From Sphingobacteriaceae bacterium (GTDB lineage Bacteria; Bacteroidota; Bacteroidia; B-17B0; Aurantibacillaceae): DNA of 64,000 bases. The stretch's first letter is position 1, and the number at the start of each line of letters is the position of its first letter. The DNA lies in contig JADJXI010000007.1 of NCBI GenBank assembly GCA_016715905.1, positions 62,001 to 126,000 on the forward strand, given 5' to 3'. The notes beneath the pieces are model-generated. The model was not told the DNA's origin, searched no databases, and saw only the letters and a program-made list of their open reading frames with translations. The position numbers were made by a program, and so were the translations under genes. This document shows positions 33,917 to 44,347 of this stretch, one piece after another.

Positions 33917-36900
33917 CCCGTATTCCTTCGCTGTGGCTGGTAAATTCAGGTGCATACATACATTGAATTTGTGTGATTCCATTACTGAAATTACCCAGTT
34001 GATTTACGACCAAAGGATACTCAAAAACAAAAGTACCCTTATACAACTTCGAGAAGAAGAAATGAGTGGCAGCATCACGAGTACTTTCATAATAACCTAA
34101 TCCATCCTGCCAGCGATATCCGCTAAATACATTTGTGGGTTCAAAACCGGAAGCTCTCATATCTTTCATGTGCACATAATCCATATCTCTATCCACGCGC
34201 AATTCAATTCTCACTTTAATTTTATCACCTAAGTTTAACTTGGTATCCGATGTTATTGGCGTAATAACCGGACCACTTGCTGTGTTTTTTTGCAGGAATA
34301 ATTGTTTTTTCAGTTTTAATGGTGTTTCATGCGGTGTTATTTTATCCAACTGTTCAAAATACTGCCAGTAAACTGCTCCCCAACTCACCCCTTCATCTTT
34401 TTTCTGAACTTTTATTTTACCCATTTCAGGTTTAATATCTCCCTCACTCCATATTTTTTTGAAATAGCCTGTTCCGGGTTCCACTTTAATTTCCGGATCA
34501 TTTTTAGGATCTAACTTTATATTGCCCACCGTAATTTCTACATTCGGCTCTGTACTTAACCAATCTGTTCCTTTTAATAACAAAGCGTAAACGGCCTCGG
34601 TTGTTGAACGTGTAGTACCCCAATGTTGAGTTTGTTTACTTTTAATCAACCAAGTTTTTAAATCATCTACTGATTTTTGATCATTAATTACTTCATCAAA
34701 AGCTTCAATCATCATAGCTTGTTGTTCTATAGGTGCTTGATACCAGTAGTATCCATAATTCTCTTTCCAGTACATGCCCATTTCTTCACTGTTTAAGGAA
34801 TTTTCTTTCAATGATTTTAAAATATCTTTTGGTGTTTTTAGATCGGCGTTACGGTGTAAACTCAAAGCAATCATGCCTTGCGCGTATCTGCCCATATCAT
34901 TCCAGTAGGTTTGCTCCTGTTTTTTGTAATAATCAAATTGCTCCTGATTCCATTTATTCAATTTAATATCTTTAAAGAAACTACGCATGTATTGGTATTG
35001 AACAGCGTTATAACTCAAATGATTTTTGGTTAAATAATTTTTATCGTATTTTTTCACCCATTCCAACTCTTCACGCATACGATCATCACAATAACGAACC
35101 GCTTTAGTAATCATGCTCCAAACCGCCTGATCTTCTCTTACTTTTAATACGCCTAATTTATCTAAATGACCAAATCCACTCGCAATGTGTTGCGTGATAT
35201 ACCAATCATCCGGTCCGCCCTCAAACCACCAAAATCCGCCATTAGAAGTTTGTGCTTTTTGAAGTTTTCGGAAAGCTCTGGCCAATTCATTCGACATGCG
35301 ATTTAAATCAAATAATAATCCCACTCTTTTTTTATTCTCCGATTCATTTTTAGCTTGTAACACCCAAGGTGTTTCTTCTAATACCACCGCTTTCAATTCT
35401 TGATTCTTCTCCAGGTTAGAAAGAAAAGCTTCCTGACTATTCATTTTCCAGGCTTCAAAAACCGCTTTAATTTTGGGTTTAGAATTTACCACATAAGTTG
35501 CTAAACTATTGGCATAATATCTTGCAAAAGTTTGTTCGGCACATTCATACGGATACTCCATAATATACGGCATGGCTTGAATCGCATACCAGGCCGGATT
35601 AGCTGTAAACTCCAGCGTATACTTGTGATTTTTTAAGGTTGTAGAATTATTATTTTGACTGATGAATTTTTCAAAATTAAATTCTTTGGATTGTTTGCTG
35701 CGTATAGGTAAAGGCATGCTTTCGGTAACAAGCATACGGTTAGTAAGTACCGGAATAACCATTTCTTCTCCATCTGAAAAATTTCCTCCTTTAGCAACGA
35801 TACGATATTTAATAGCCGAGAGTCCGAATGGAATTTCTATATTCCACTCCAAATTAGTACTTAAACCTTTTTTAGCAGAAAAATTTCGGGAACCAATAGT
35901 AGGAAACGGACCGGAAACTGCTTCAATCATTTTTGTTGAAATTTCTTTTTCCGTTAAAGCATCAAACAATTGAAGTTCGGCGCTTCCTTCCATATCTTTG
36001 TCAGACAAGTTGGAAATTTTACTCATGAAGGTCATTTTATCCCCCTCTCTGAAAAAGCGAGGCGCATTGGGTTGAACCATTAATTCTTTTTGGGTAATCA
36101 CTTCTTTTTGAAACTGGCCAAACTTTAAATCTTTAGTATGCGCTAAGCCAATTACCTTCCATTTAGTTAAACTTTCAGGCACTTTAAATTTAATAACCGT
36201 TTCACCTAGCTCATTGGTTTCTAATACCGGGTAAAAGAATGCCGTTTCATTAAAATTACTACGAGCCTTTATATTTGACATTTCTCCACCCGATTCTTTT
36301 CCTCCTTTTTCATTTTGTTCTTCCAACTTATCGCCCTCTTTCAAAGCTGCACCAGCAACGGTTTGCGCCATATTTTTATTGTCGGCTATTTCTTCTTCCG
36401 GCGCAAAATTGGCATCGGCTTTTGATTTTTTTGAATACTCCTTCGATTTACGAGGAGAGTCTTCACTTTTAGACACTACTTCATCTGCCGCTAATTCTCC
36501 GCTGGAAGGTGAATAATAGCCATCATCGTAATCGTAATCATAACCACCTCTACCGTATCGGTTGCTGTAAAAATATAAGCCATAATAATTGAGCGCATCG
36601 TAACTTCTATACGGATAACTTACATGGGAATTATGAATATTATTAAATTCTTGCGAGTTTACCACAGAAGCAATTCCACTTCCCCAATGTAACCGTCCAT
36701 AAAAAGTTTTATAAATATCAAACGACCAGTAATTGGAACGGAAAGCATCTAAAGACGCATCATACATGCAAGCCATTAATTCGGCAATAGCTTTATCTCC
36801 TTTTTTATCTTTTATATTAATCTTCCACTCTTCTTCCTGGCCCGGTAATAATTTATTTCGGAAGGTTGAAAATTCTATATCCAGCATTTTGTTAGTATAC

Positions 36901-39900
36901 GGCACTGTAATTACGTTCGTATGCGAATAAAAACGATTTTGTTTAACGAAGGAAATATGATAGGCTACGTTACCACGATATGATTCATCAATTTCAATCT
37001 CCTGCGTTTTCATGGAAGCACTTTGTATTTTACTAAACAATACATTATCTTTTGATTCCAACTCAAATAAATAATTTAAACCGGGATAAGAAGAAGCTTG
37101 AATATAATTCACTTTTTCACCGGGCTCTGCACTATGCGTTTTGGAATAGAACCAATCCGGACTAACAACAGGTAAATCTGAACTACCGGGAACAAATAGC
37201 GTAAAATATGCAAAAGCCGTAACTTTTTCACCAAACTTATCGTTACATTCCGACTCAATAATGTAAACTCCGTTCTTTTGATTTTTTAATTCTTTACTAA
37301 ATTCATATTTAGTTGATTTTTCGGTATCAAATTCTTTTTCGAGAATTTTCTCTCCTTTTTCCCACTTGTATTTATTCAATTCATCAGCATATAAATCATT
37401 TGGAAAAGTAGTATAATATTCCGTTTTGCTTAAGCTGTGTCTATCGGGCTGCTGCCACAAGCGCGATCGGAATATTTTTTCGGGCTGATTGAGTTTATAG
37501 ATACGGTACTTCCCTTTTGTGGGTTCATGAATTCCGTTTAAATTATTTGTAGTAATAGTTAAAGGTTTTATTTCATTTTTATCCATCAATTCTTCAATTC
37601 CAATACTAAGTGCTAAACTTTGATAACCCACTTGAACAGAACCCGCAGTACTGTGGGTTTCACCATTAATATCTACAACATCTGCCAACACTTCATACCT
37701 ATAAGTAGCCTGACTTATTTTGGAAACGGATTCATCCGGCAAAGCTTTAAAGCGTATTACATATCCTCCTGTATCATTAGTAATAGTTGTACCATTACAA
37801 ATTTCGGTATTTGCCGTGCGATAGTACGATCTATACCACCAGTACCAATAGGGATAATTTACTTTTCGGATTACCCGATAATTTACTTTTGCACCGTCAA
37901 TTACATTTCCGGCGTAAGCTTTTGCGATACCACCTACAACAATCGAATCATTAATTCGATAGGAGCCAACAACCGGATTTATTTTTGTTTCAAATTTTGG
38001 CCGCTTATAATCCTCAACCGAAAAATAAACGGAACCATAACCATCGTGAACACTCATCTGCCCGTTAAGCACACCTTGCGGAGCAGTAAAAGATCCATTC
38101 ACTGTACCGTATTCGTTAGTAGTTAAATCCAATGAGCTAACTTTCTGATGATTTACATCGTAAAACGTAACTGTAACCGGATAATTAGCCTTTATTTTAT
38201 AATCTTCTTTAGTTTTTCCTTCCAGCACTATGGATTTAAAATAAACGGTTTGTCCGGGACGATAAATTGCTCTATCGGTAAAAATAAAAGAGCGAATGTG
38301 GGTATAATCATTTTGGTAGGTTTTGTAGGAGTAATAATTGTTGTTATTGAAATAACTATCTTTTCCATTAATCATTTCCACAAAAAAGTAACGATCCTCA
38401 TCCTTTACACTTTTAACCTGAAAATATCCCTTATCATCCGTGTGTAAAAATTCTCCTTTTTTGATTTCGTAATCACGGGTTACATAACTGTATTTTTCAT
38501 GCCAAAGCTGTACACCAATATTTTTTAAAGGCTCTCCGGTTTGACGGTGCATGGCATAAAATTCGTAAGATCCATCTTCACGCGTACGTTCAATAGTGGC
38601 AATATCCGAAACAATATAATTGCAATAAGCAGTTAAATTATTGTTGAATTTAAAATCCGGGTGAACAGAAGCCAGTACTACATAATATCCGTAAGGCAAT
38701 TCGGGCAAAATAATTTCCTGATTGTGTTTTTGATAATCGTCATCATTTATTATTTCACGGGTAAATGTATTTACAACAGGCAAACTATTTAAGGCATTAA
38801 ATAATTTTTCACCCCATTCTTTTCTGTTTATTCTTCTTAAATCCAGATGAGAGGTTTTGACTACTTTAAAATAAAGTTTATTTACATTTTGTGATTGCAC
38901 CAAAGCCCTGGCCTTTTTCCCCGGCTCATTCACTTGTTCGGCAGTAAGATTTATGAATTTAGATTTTAAAGAAGTGATTAAATTTTTGCACTCTGCGGCA
39001 CCGTAGGAATTAGGAAATAATGGAAAAGCCTTTTCACAAATTTCAATAGCCGTTTTTTTATGCCATTTATAAGCATTCCCTTCTAAGGGTTTGTACCCAT
39101 TAGATTTTTCAACATACCATTGGGCTTCTTTATGATAAACTTCGGTAACACGTGAAGTGCTTGCAAAATCTTTTTCGAGTACTTTTAAAGTCTGTAAATA
39201 CAAGGTATCTTTTTGCAAATTAGCCGAATGATTTTTTACATAATGTAAACGAAGTAGCTCTGCTTCCAACAAGGCATCTTTGTCTGCATCATTTAAATGA
39301 AAACGAATTAAATCCTGATACAACTGAAGGGCATAATATTTTATTTCTAAACTATCCGAAGGATTGCTAAGCTTGGTTTCTAAAAATTGACTGTATGGCC
39401 TTAAATACACATCATCATTTACCTGAAAGCGAACTGCGGGTCGGCTCACATCCGGTTCTGTTCCGGTAAAAAAACTCAAAGCCCTATGCGCTAAAAAATC
39501 GTACAAGGTAGGTCTCCATTTCCTGGTTTCCACTGTGCCTTTGTGTAAAATTTCGTCATAATAATCAATTTTAGTCCGTTGCAATGAATCCGTATTTTCT
39601 AATGATATTTTATAGTTTTTAATGGTAGCATCCACAATATTTTTTAAATCCCAGGTTGTGATATCATCATTTTTAAAATTTACAGCTGCTGATCTTTGAT
39701 AAAAACGCCAACGGTTATTATTAAAATATTGCCAGTACGCATCTGCCAACACACTATGTAAAACAGGTTTTATAGGGTATTTAGCAGCATCGCATTCAAT
39801 ACGTAAATTGTTGATTGATTTTTCTAGAGAAAATTCTTCTTTTCTGGCCTCAAACTTCATTTTGTTTAGCACAGCTTTTATAAATTGAGGGGCATTGTTG

Positions 39901-40124
39901 CTTTCTTTCGCCTTGGTATAAATTACCTCAATCACTTTCAGGGCCGACTCAGTTAATCCCTTGCGCTCACAACTATCTACTCTTTTCCATAAAACTTCAT
40001 AAGTACTTCCTTTGCCAAGTAGAATAAAATCATTCTTATGATTAATTTTTTTAATGAAACCAACGGCTATAATTGCTGAAAAGGCAAATAAAAGCACACC
40101 TGTAAAGAATTTTTTAATGTTCAT
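33900..40124 (-). CDS. Giant alpha-2-macroglobulin family protein
   Basis: 2074 residues. An N-terminal hydrophobic segment (about 7-24) acts as signal or membrane anchor; no lipobox. Helical/TPR-like region to about 400; macroglobulin MG domains follow, including an MG2 domain with FIFTDRAIYRPGQTVYFKSIV (about 615-635). A low-complexity charged stretch with YGRGGYDYDYDDGYY lies near 1190-1205. The thioester domain holds YPYECAEQTFARYY with Cys1528 and Gln1531 in the C-x-E-Q motif, so the covalent trap is probably active. The C-terminal domain ends ...SHSEGIRVNVRK. Bacterial homologues are thought to trap proteases in the periplasm, often paired with PBP1c, which is not adjacent here. Monocistronic, intact over 6.2 kb. 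Confidence 0.92.
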   Translation of the reverse strand: MNIKKFFTGVLLFAFSAIIAVGFIKKINHKNDFILLGKGSTYEVLWKRVDSCERKGLTESALKVIEVIYTKAKESNNAPQFIKAVLNKMKFEARKEEFSLEKSINNLRIECDAAKYPIKPVLHSVLADAYWQYFNNNRWRFYQRSAAVNFKNDDITTWDLKNIVDATIKNYKISLENTDSLQRTKIDYYDEILHKGTVETRKWRPTLYDFLAHRALSFFTGTEPDVSRPAVRFQVNDDVYLRPYSQFLETKLSNPSDSLEIKYYALQLYQDLIRFHLNDADKDALLEAELLRLHYVKNHSANLQKDTLYLQTLKVLEKDFASTSRVTEVYHKEAQWYVEKSNGYKPLEGNAYKWHKKTAIEICEKAFPLFPNSYGAAECKNLITSLKSKFINLTAEQVNEPGKKARALVQSQNVNKLYFKVVKTSHLDLRRINRKEWGEKLFNALNSLPVVNTFTREIINDDDYQKHNQEIILPELPYGYYVVLASVHPDFKFNNNLTAYCNYIVSDIATIERTREDGSYEFYAMHRQTGEPLKNIGVQLWHEKYSYVTRDYEIKKGEFLHTDDKGYFQVKSVKDEDRYFFVEMINGKDSYFNNNNYYSYKTYQNDYTHIRSFIFTDRAIYRPGQTVYFKSIVLEGKTKEDYKIKANYPVTVTFYDVNHQKVSSLDLTTNEYGTVNGSFTAPQGVLNGQMSVHDGYGSVYFSVEDYKRPKFETKINPVVGSYRINDSIVVGGIAKAYAGNVIDGAKVNYRVIRKVNYPYWYWWYRSYYRTANTEICNGTTITNDTGGYVIRFKALPDESVSKISQATYRYEVLADVVDINGETHSTAGSVQVGYQSLALSIGIEELMDKNEIKPLTITTNNLNGIHEPTKGKYRIYKLNQPEKIFRSRLWQQPDRHSLSKTEYYTTFPNDLYADELNKYKWEKGEKILEKEFDTEKSTKYEFSKELKNQKNGVYIIESECNDKFGEKVTAFAYFTLFVPGSSDLPVVSPDWFYSKTHSAEPGEKVNYIQASSYPGLNYLFELESKDNVLFSKIQSASMKTQEIEIDESYRGNVAYHISFVKQNRFYSHTNVITVPYTNKMLDIEFSTFRNKLLPGQEEEWKINIKDKKGDKAIAELMACMYDASLDAFRSNYWSFDIYKTFYGRLHWGSGIASVVNSQEFNNIHNSHVSYPYRSYDALNYYGLYFYSNRYGRGGYDYDYDDGYYSPSSGELAADEVVSKSEDSPRKSKEYSKKSKADANFAPEEEIADNKNMAQTVAGAALKEGDKLEEQNEKGGKESGGEMSNIKARSNFNETAFFYPVLETNELGETVIKFKVPESLTKWKVIGLAHTKDLKFGQFQKEVITQKELMVQPNAPRFFREGDKMTFMSKISNLSDKDMEGSAELQLFDALTEKEISTKMIEAVSGPFPTIGSRNFSAKKGLSTNLEWNIEIPFGLSAIKYRIVAKGGNFSDGEEMVIPVLTNRMLVTESMPLPIRSKQSKEFNFEKFISQNNNSTTLKNHKYTLEFTANPAWYAIQAMPYIMEYPYECAEQTFARYYANSLATYVVNSKPKIKAVFEAWKMNSQEAFLSNLEKNQELKAVVLEETPWVLQAKNESENKKRVGLLFDLNRMSNELARAFRKLQKAQTSNGGFWWFEGGPDDWYITQHIASGFGHLDKLGVLKVREDQAVWSMITKAVRYCDDRMREELEWVKKYDKNYLTKNHLSYNAVQYQYMRSFFKDIKLNKWNQEQFDYYKKQEQTYWNDMGRYAQGMIALSLHRNADLKTPKDILKSLKENSLNSEEMGMYWKENYGYYWYQAPIEQQAMMIEAFDEVINDQKSVDDLKTWLIKSKQTQHWGTTRSTTEAVYALLLKGTDWLSTEPNVEITVGNIKLDPKNDPEIKVEPGTGYFKKIWSEGDIKPEMGKIKVQKKDEGVSWGAVYWQYFEQLDKITPHETPLKLKKQLFLQKNTASGPVITPITSDTKLNLGDKIKVRIELRVDRDMDYVHMKDMRASGFEPTNVFSGYRWQDGLGYYESTRDAATHFFFSKLYKGTFVFEYPLVVNQLGNFSNGITQIQCMYAPEFTSHSEGIRVNVRK

Positions 40125-40316
40125 ATGAATCGTTTTTAATTGAGATGCTCACTTTCAATACATTCCATAATTTAACCTGAAATATATGTAACTGAATCTT
40201 AATTAGTTATTATAATAAAGAGCGTTCCTGTACATTAAATTTGAACAGAATAAATTAAACTTAGAAATAGTAATTTCATTTAAAATTAGATAAATTTATA
40301 GCAATCGTAATTAGAT

Positions 40317-40841
40317 ATGGATGGATTAATTGAAATACTGAAAATCATACTTCCTGCAGGCGCAGTATTTGCTGCAGCTTATCTTTTGGTGCAAAAATTT
40401 TTAAGCAACGATGAAAAAAGAAGGGAGCACGAACTTAAAAAAAGCGGGCAAAGTACGATTACCCCATTAAAAATTCAGGCTTATGAAAGGCTTGTGATTT
40501 TTCTGGAGCGTATTCACCCTAATTCAATAGTTGTACGTGTTAACAAACATGGAATGAATTCGCATCAGTTACATCAGGAATTGGTAAAAGCCATTAAAAC
40601 TGAATACGAACATAATTTATCGCAACAAATTTACGTATCACATAATTGTTGGGAGTTAGTGAAAACCGCCAAGGAAGAAGTAATCAAATTAATTAATATT
40701 TCCTCCACTAAAGTAGCACACGATGCCGGCAGTAATGAATTAGCCATGATGATTTTAAATATCACCTCAGGCCTTGAAAAGAAAATGCCCAGTGAAATAG
40801 CATTAGAATATTTAAAGAAAGAAGTCAACCAGAACTTTTAG
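40317..40841 (+). CDS. Membrane-anchored conserved Bacteroidota protein
   Basis: 174 residues. One N-terminal transmembrane helix (about 7-27, IILPAGAVFAAAYLLVQKFL), then a basic helix (NDEKRREHELKKSGQSTITPLKIQAYERLVIFLERI) and a soluble helical domain. I recall this type next to methylmalonyl-CoA mutase genes in many Bacteroidota, as here (9 bp before mutA), which suggests operon membership; the function is unknown. Confidence 0.75.
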   Translation: MDGLIEILKIILPAGAVFAAAYLLVQKFLSNDEKRREHELKKSGQSTITPLKIQAYERLVIFLERIHPNSIVVRVNKHGMNSHQLHQELVKAIKTEYEHNLSQQIYVSHNCWELVKTAKEEVIKLINISSTKVAHDAGSNELAMMILNITSGLEKKMPSEIALEYLKKEVNQNF

Positions 40842-40850
40842 AACTTGAAC

Positions 40851-42197
40851 ATGAAACTATTTGAGGAATTTAAATCAAGTACTGCGCAAGATTGGGAAAA
40901 TAAAATTTTAAAAGACCTGAAGTTAAGCAGCCTTAACGATTTGATTAAAAATCAAAACGGAATTAAAATACATCCCTTTTATACCGCAGAGCATTCAGCT
41001 TATTCTCCAATAAACACAAGAAGTGAACAGGGCTGGGAAACTTGTGAAACCATTATTGTTCGGGATGAGAAAGCCGCTAACAAACAAGCTTTAAATGCTC
41101 TTAGCGGAGGAGTTAGCGGACTAATTTTTGAAATTCATAAAAAAACGGATTTAAACACTTTATTAAAAAATATTGAACTTGAAAATATTTACACGCAGTT
41201 TAATATTTCAAACGATAGTTTATATGTGTTAGATGAATTGCAAAAAAAATATTTGTACAAAAATCAATTCAACAGCCGAACAACCTGTTACATCAATATT
41301 GACCCGCTGCGCTTGGCCCTTCAATTTGGTGAGTGGCACAAAAATGAGGAAGCTGATTTGAAAATAACCAAGCAATTAAAACACATTTCTGTCCAGGCAT
41401 CTATTTACAAAGAAGGTGGTGCAAATCGAATTACGGAGCTGGCACTTGCCTTGGCTCACCTGAATGAATACCTGAATAATATTGACGATAAAATATTAAA
41501 GAATTATCAAAAAATTCATGTGCAATTTTCAATTGACGGTGATTTTTTTGGTGAGATTGCCAAGCTCAGAGCTTTTCGTTTGTTGGTTTCATTTTTGCTG
41601 GAGCAATATAAAATTGAAATTCCATTACACATGCACGCACAAACGGCACGGATCAATAAAAGTACAATGGATGCCAATACAAACTTACTACGAACAACCA
41701 CGGAAGCCATGAGTGCCATACTAGGAGGAAGTGACAGTATATCGGTTCATCCCTACTTTACAAATACTGAACTAACTGAAGAGTTTTCGAATCGCATTGC
41801 TCGAAATCAATTATTAATTCTGAAAGAAGAAAGTTACCTGGGTGTAGTTTCCGATGCGGCATCAGGTTCATATTACTTAGATGCTTATACCAAGCAAATG
41901 GCAGAAGCTGCCTGGAAATTATTTCAACAAATTGAAAAGGAAGGCGGATTTTTAAAGGGAATAAAAAATAATACCGTTCAGGATTTGATTGAAAACGACG
42001 CCAATCAGCAATTAATTGAAGTAAACGAAGGGAAAAAAACATTGATTGGAGTAAACAAATATTTAAATAAAAATGAAGGCACTTTAAAAACAGAATTGAG
42101 TAAACCCGAAAATACAGAAGGAATAATTAAACGAGTTTTACCGATAAGATTAGCCAAAAGTATTGAAAACGGTAAAAACGCCACTCCGGTTAAGTAA
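40851..42197 (+). CDS. mutA: Methylmalonyl-CoA mutase small (beta) subunit
   Basis: 448 residues from the ATG at 40851; the TTG two codons earlier is not preferred. It carries the mutase TIM-barrel domain in diverged form (IHPFYTAEHS, AHLNEYLNNI, LHMHAQTARINKSTMDANTNLLRTTTEAMSAILGGSDSISVHPYF) and lacks the C-terminal cobalamin-binding domain with D-x-H-x-x-G, as expected for the non-catalytic subunit. It pairs with MutB (15 bp downstream) to interconvert methylmalonyl-CoA and succinyl-CoA in propionate metabolism. Confidence 0.92.
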   Translation: MKLFEEFKSSTAQDWENKILKDLKLSSLNDLIKNQNGIKIHPFYTAEHSAYSPINTRSEQGWETCETIIVRDEKAANKQALNALSGGVSGLIFEIHKKTDLNTLLKNIELENIYTQFNISNDSLYVLDELQKKYLYKNQFNSRTTCYINIDPLRLALQFGEWHKNEEADLKITKQLKHISVQASIYKEGGANRITELALALAHLNEYLNNIDDKILKNYQKIHVQFSIDGDFFGEIAKLRAFRLLVSFLLEQYKIEIPLHMHAQTARINKSTMDANTNLLRTTTEAMSAILGGSDSISVHPYFTNTELTEEFSNRIARNQLLILKEESYLGVVSDAASGSYYLDAYTKQMAEAAWKLFQQIEKEGGFLKGIKNNTVQDLIENDANQQLIEVNEGKKTLIGVNKYLNKNEGTLKTELSKPENTEGIIKRVLPIRLAKSIENGKNATPVK

Positions 42198-42212
42198 AAG
42201 GTACTATAGCAA

Positions 42213-44339
42213 ATGAGAAAAGATTTTAGTAAAATTTCATTTAAGGCCGTTCAACAAGCTTCAGAAAATAAATCTGAAAAATTTATGACTGCCGAACAAA
42301 TTGAAATTAAAAACAATTTCGCCGAAAGTGATATTAAAAATATTGAACACAAAAATTTTATTGCAGGTGTTACGCCGTTTTTAAGAGGCCCTTACTCGAG
42401 TATGTATGTTCAGAATCCTTGGACCATCCGACAATACGCCGGATTTAGCACTGCAGAAGAGAGCAATGCTTTTTACCGAAAAAATTTAGCCGGTGGACAA
42501 AAGGGATTATCCGTAGCATTTGATTTAGCCACACACCGCGGTTACGACAGTGATCATGAACGAGTAGTTGGTGATGTAGGAAAAGCCGGAGTAGCTATTG
42601 ACAGCATATTGGATATGAAAATTTTATTTGATCAGATTCCTTTAGATCAGATGAGTGTATCTATGACAATGAATGGCGCTGTGTTACCTGTTTTGGCTTT
42701 TTATATTGTTGCTGCCGAAGAACAGGGTGTTAGCATGGATAAGCTAAGTGGCACCATTCAAAATGATATTTTGAAAGAATTCATGGTGCGCAATACCTAC
42801 ATTTATCCGCCCAAACAATCCATGAAAATAATTGCGGATATTTTTGAATTCACTTCTAAAAATATGCCCAAATTTAATTCCATATCCATTAGCGGTTATC
42901 ACATGCAGGAAGCCGGCGCTACTGCTGATATTGAGTTAGCTTATACTTTAGCAGATGGATTAGAATATATAAAAACGGGAATAAAGGCCGGATTAGATAT
43001 TGATGCCTTTGCCCCTCGCCTTTCTTTTTTCTGGGCCATTGGCATGAATCATTTTATGGAAATAGCCAAATTAAGAGCAGGAAGAATGTTGTGGGCTAAA
43101 ATCGTAAAACAGTTTAATCCTAAGCTCGAAAAATCGATGGCCTTGCGAACCCATTGCCAAACCAGCGGTTGGAGTTTAACAGAACAAGACCCATTTAATA
43201 ACGTAGCTAGAACCTGTATTGAAGCCTTAGCAGCAGTCATGGGCCATACGCAAAGTTTACATACTAATGCGCTAGACGAAGCTATTGCTTTACCTACTGA
43301 TTTCAGCGCTCGAATTGCCCGGAATACTCAATTGTATTTACAAGAAGAAACAGGAATTTGTAATGTTGTTGATCCCTGGGGAGGTTCTTATTATGTGGAA
43401 TATTTAACACACGAATTAGCACATAAAGCCTGGGCATTAATTGAAGAAGTAGAAAAACTAGGAGGAATGGCAGCGGCTATTGAAACGGGCATACCTAAAC
43501 TCCGTATTGAAGAAGCGGCGGCTCGAAAACAAGCACGCATTGATAGTGGTAAAGATATTATTGTTGGTGTAAATGCTTTTCAAACAGATGAAAAAACAAA
43601 AATCGACATATTAGATGTAGATAATGATAAGGTTAGAAAAAATCAAATTGACCGATTAGAAAAATTAAAGCGCGAAAGAAATAATGACAAAGTGTGTCAG
43701 ACTTTAGATGCCTTAACTGAAGCAGCAAAATCCGGAAATGGAAATTTATTGGAATTAGCCATACATGCCGCCAGAGAAAGAGCAACTTTGGGCGAAATTT
43801 CATTTGCATTAGAAAAAATTTATGGGCGATATAAAGCCAATATTAAATCTTTGTCGGGAGTTTATAGTAAAGAAATAAAAATGGATAAAGTGTTTTTAAA
43901 AGCCCGGGAACTGGCAGATCGTTTTGCGGAGAATGAAGGCAGAAGGCCACGAATTATGATTGCCAAAATGGGACAGGATGGACATGATCGCGGCGCTAAA
44001 ATTATAGCAACCGGTTTTGCCGATATGGGTTTTGATGTAGATATTGGTCCTTTGTTCCAAACTCCGGCTGAGGCCGCCAAACAAGCCATGGAAAATGACG
44101 TACATATTTTAGGTGTAAGTTCATTGGCTGCTGGACATAAAACACTGGTACCACAAGTAATTGAAGAATTAAAAAAATTAAAAAGGGAAGATATTATGGT
44201 GGTTGCCGGCGGAGTGATTCCTGAACAGGATTATGATTTTCTCTTTAACAAAGGAGTAAGTTTTATATTTGGGCCGGGAACTGTATTAGCAAAAAGTGCA
44301 ATTCAGATTTTAGAACAACTCATAAAAAATCAAAAATAA
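42213..44339 (+). CDS. mutB: Methylmalonyl-CoA mutase large (alpha) catalytic subunit
   Basis: 708 residues, the normal length. Barrel domain with GPYSSMYVQNPWTIRQYAGFST (CoA channel, including the key Tyr of Y-A-G-F), FDLATHRGYDSD, SISGYHMQEAGA and RTHCQTSGWSL. The C-terminal B12 domain has KMGQDGHDRGAKIIATGFADMGFDVD, in which D-x-H-x-x-G supplies the cobalt-ligating His. It catalyses the adenosylcobalamin-dependent rearrangement of (R)-methylmalonyl-CoA to succinyl-CoA. No MeaB chaperone or epimerase lies beside it. Intact, in operon with mutA; the PP2C gene follows 8 bp later. Confidence 0.97.
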   Translation: MRKDFSKISFKAVQQASENKSEKFMTAEQIEIKNNFAESDIKNIEHKNFIAGVTPFLRGPYSSMYVQNPWTIRQYAGFSTAEESNAFYRKNLAGGQKGLSVAFDLATHRGYDSDHERVVGDVGKAGVAIDSILDMKILFDQIPLDQMSVSMTMNGAVLPVLAFYIVAAEEQGVSMDKLSGTIQNDILKEFMVRNTYIYPPKQSMKIIADIFEFTSKNMPKFNSISISGYHMQEAGATADIELAYTLADGLEYIKTGIKAGLDIDAFAPRLSFFWAIGMNHFMEIAKLRAGRMLWAKIVKQFNPKLEKSMALRTHCQTSGWSLTEQDPFNNVARTCIEALAAVMGHTQSLHTNALDEAIALPTDFSARIARNTQLYLQEETGICNVVDPWGGSYYVEYLTHELAHKAWALIEEVEKLGGMAAAIETGIPKLRIEEAAARKQARIDSGKDIIVGVNAFQTDEKTKIDILDVDNDKVRKNQIDRLEKLKRERNNDKVCQTLDALTEAAKSGNGNLLELAIHAARERATLGEISFALEKIYGRYKANIKSLSGVYSKEIKMDKVFLKARELADRFAENEGRRPRIMIAKMGQDGHDRGAKIIATGFADMGFDVDIGPLFQTPAEAAKQAMENDVHILGVSSLAAGHKTLVPQVIEELKKLKREDIMVVAGGVIPEQDYDFLFNKGVSFIFGPGTVLAKSAIQILEQLIKNQK

Positions 44340-44347
44340 GCAACAAC

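Noticed and set aside
35662..38447. Several plus-strand frames up to 168 codons
   Set aside because: They are antisense shadows of the intact alpha-2-macroglobulin gene.
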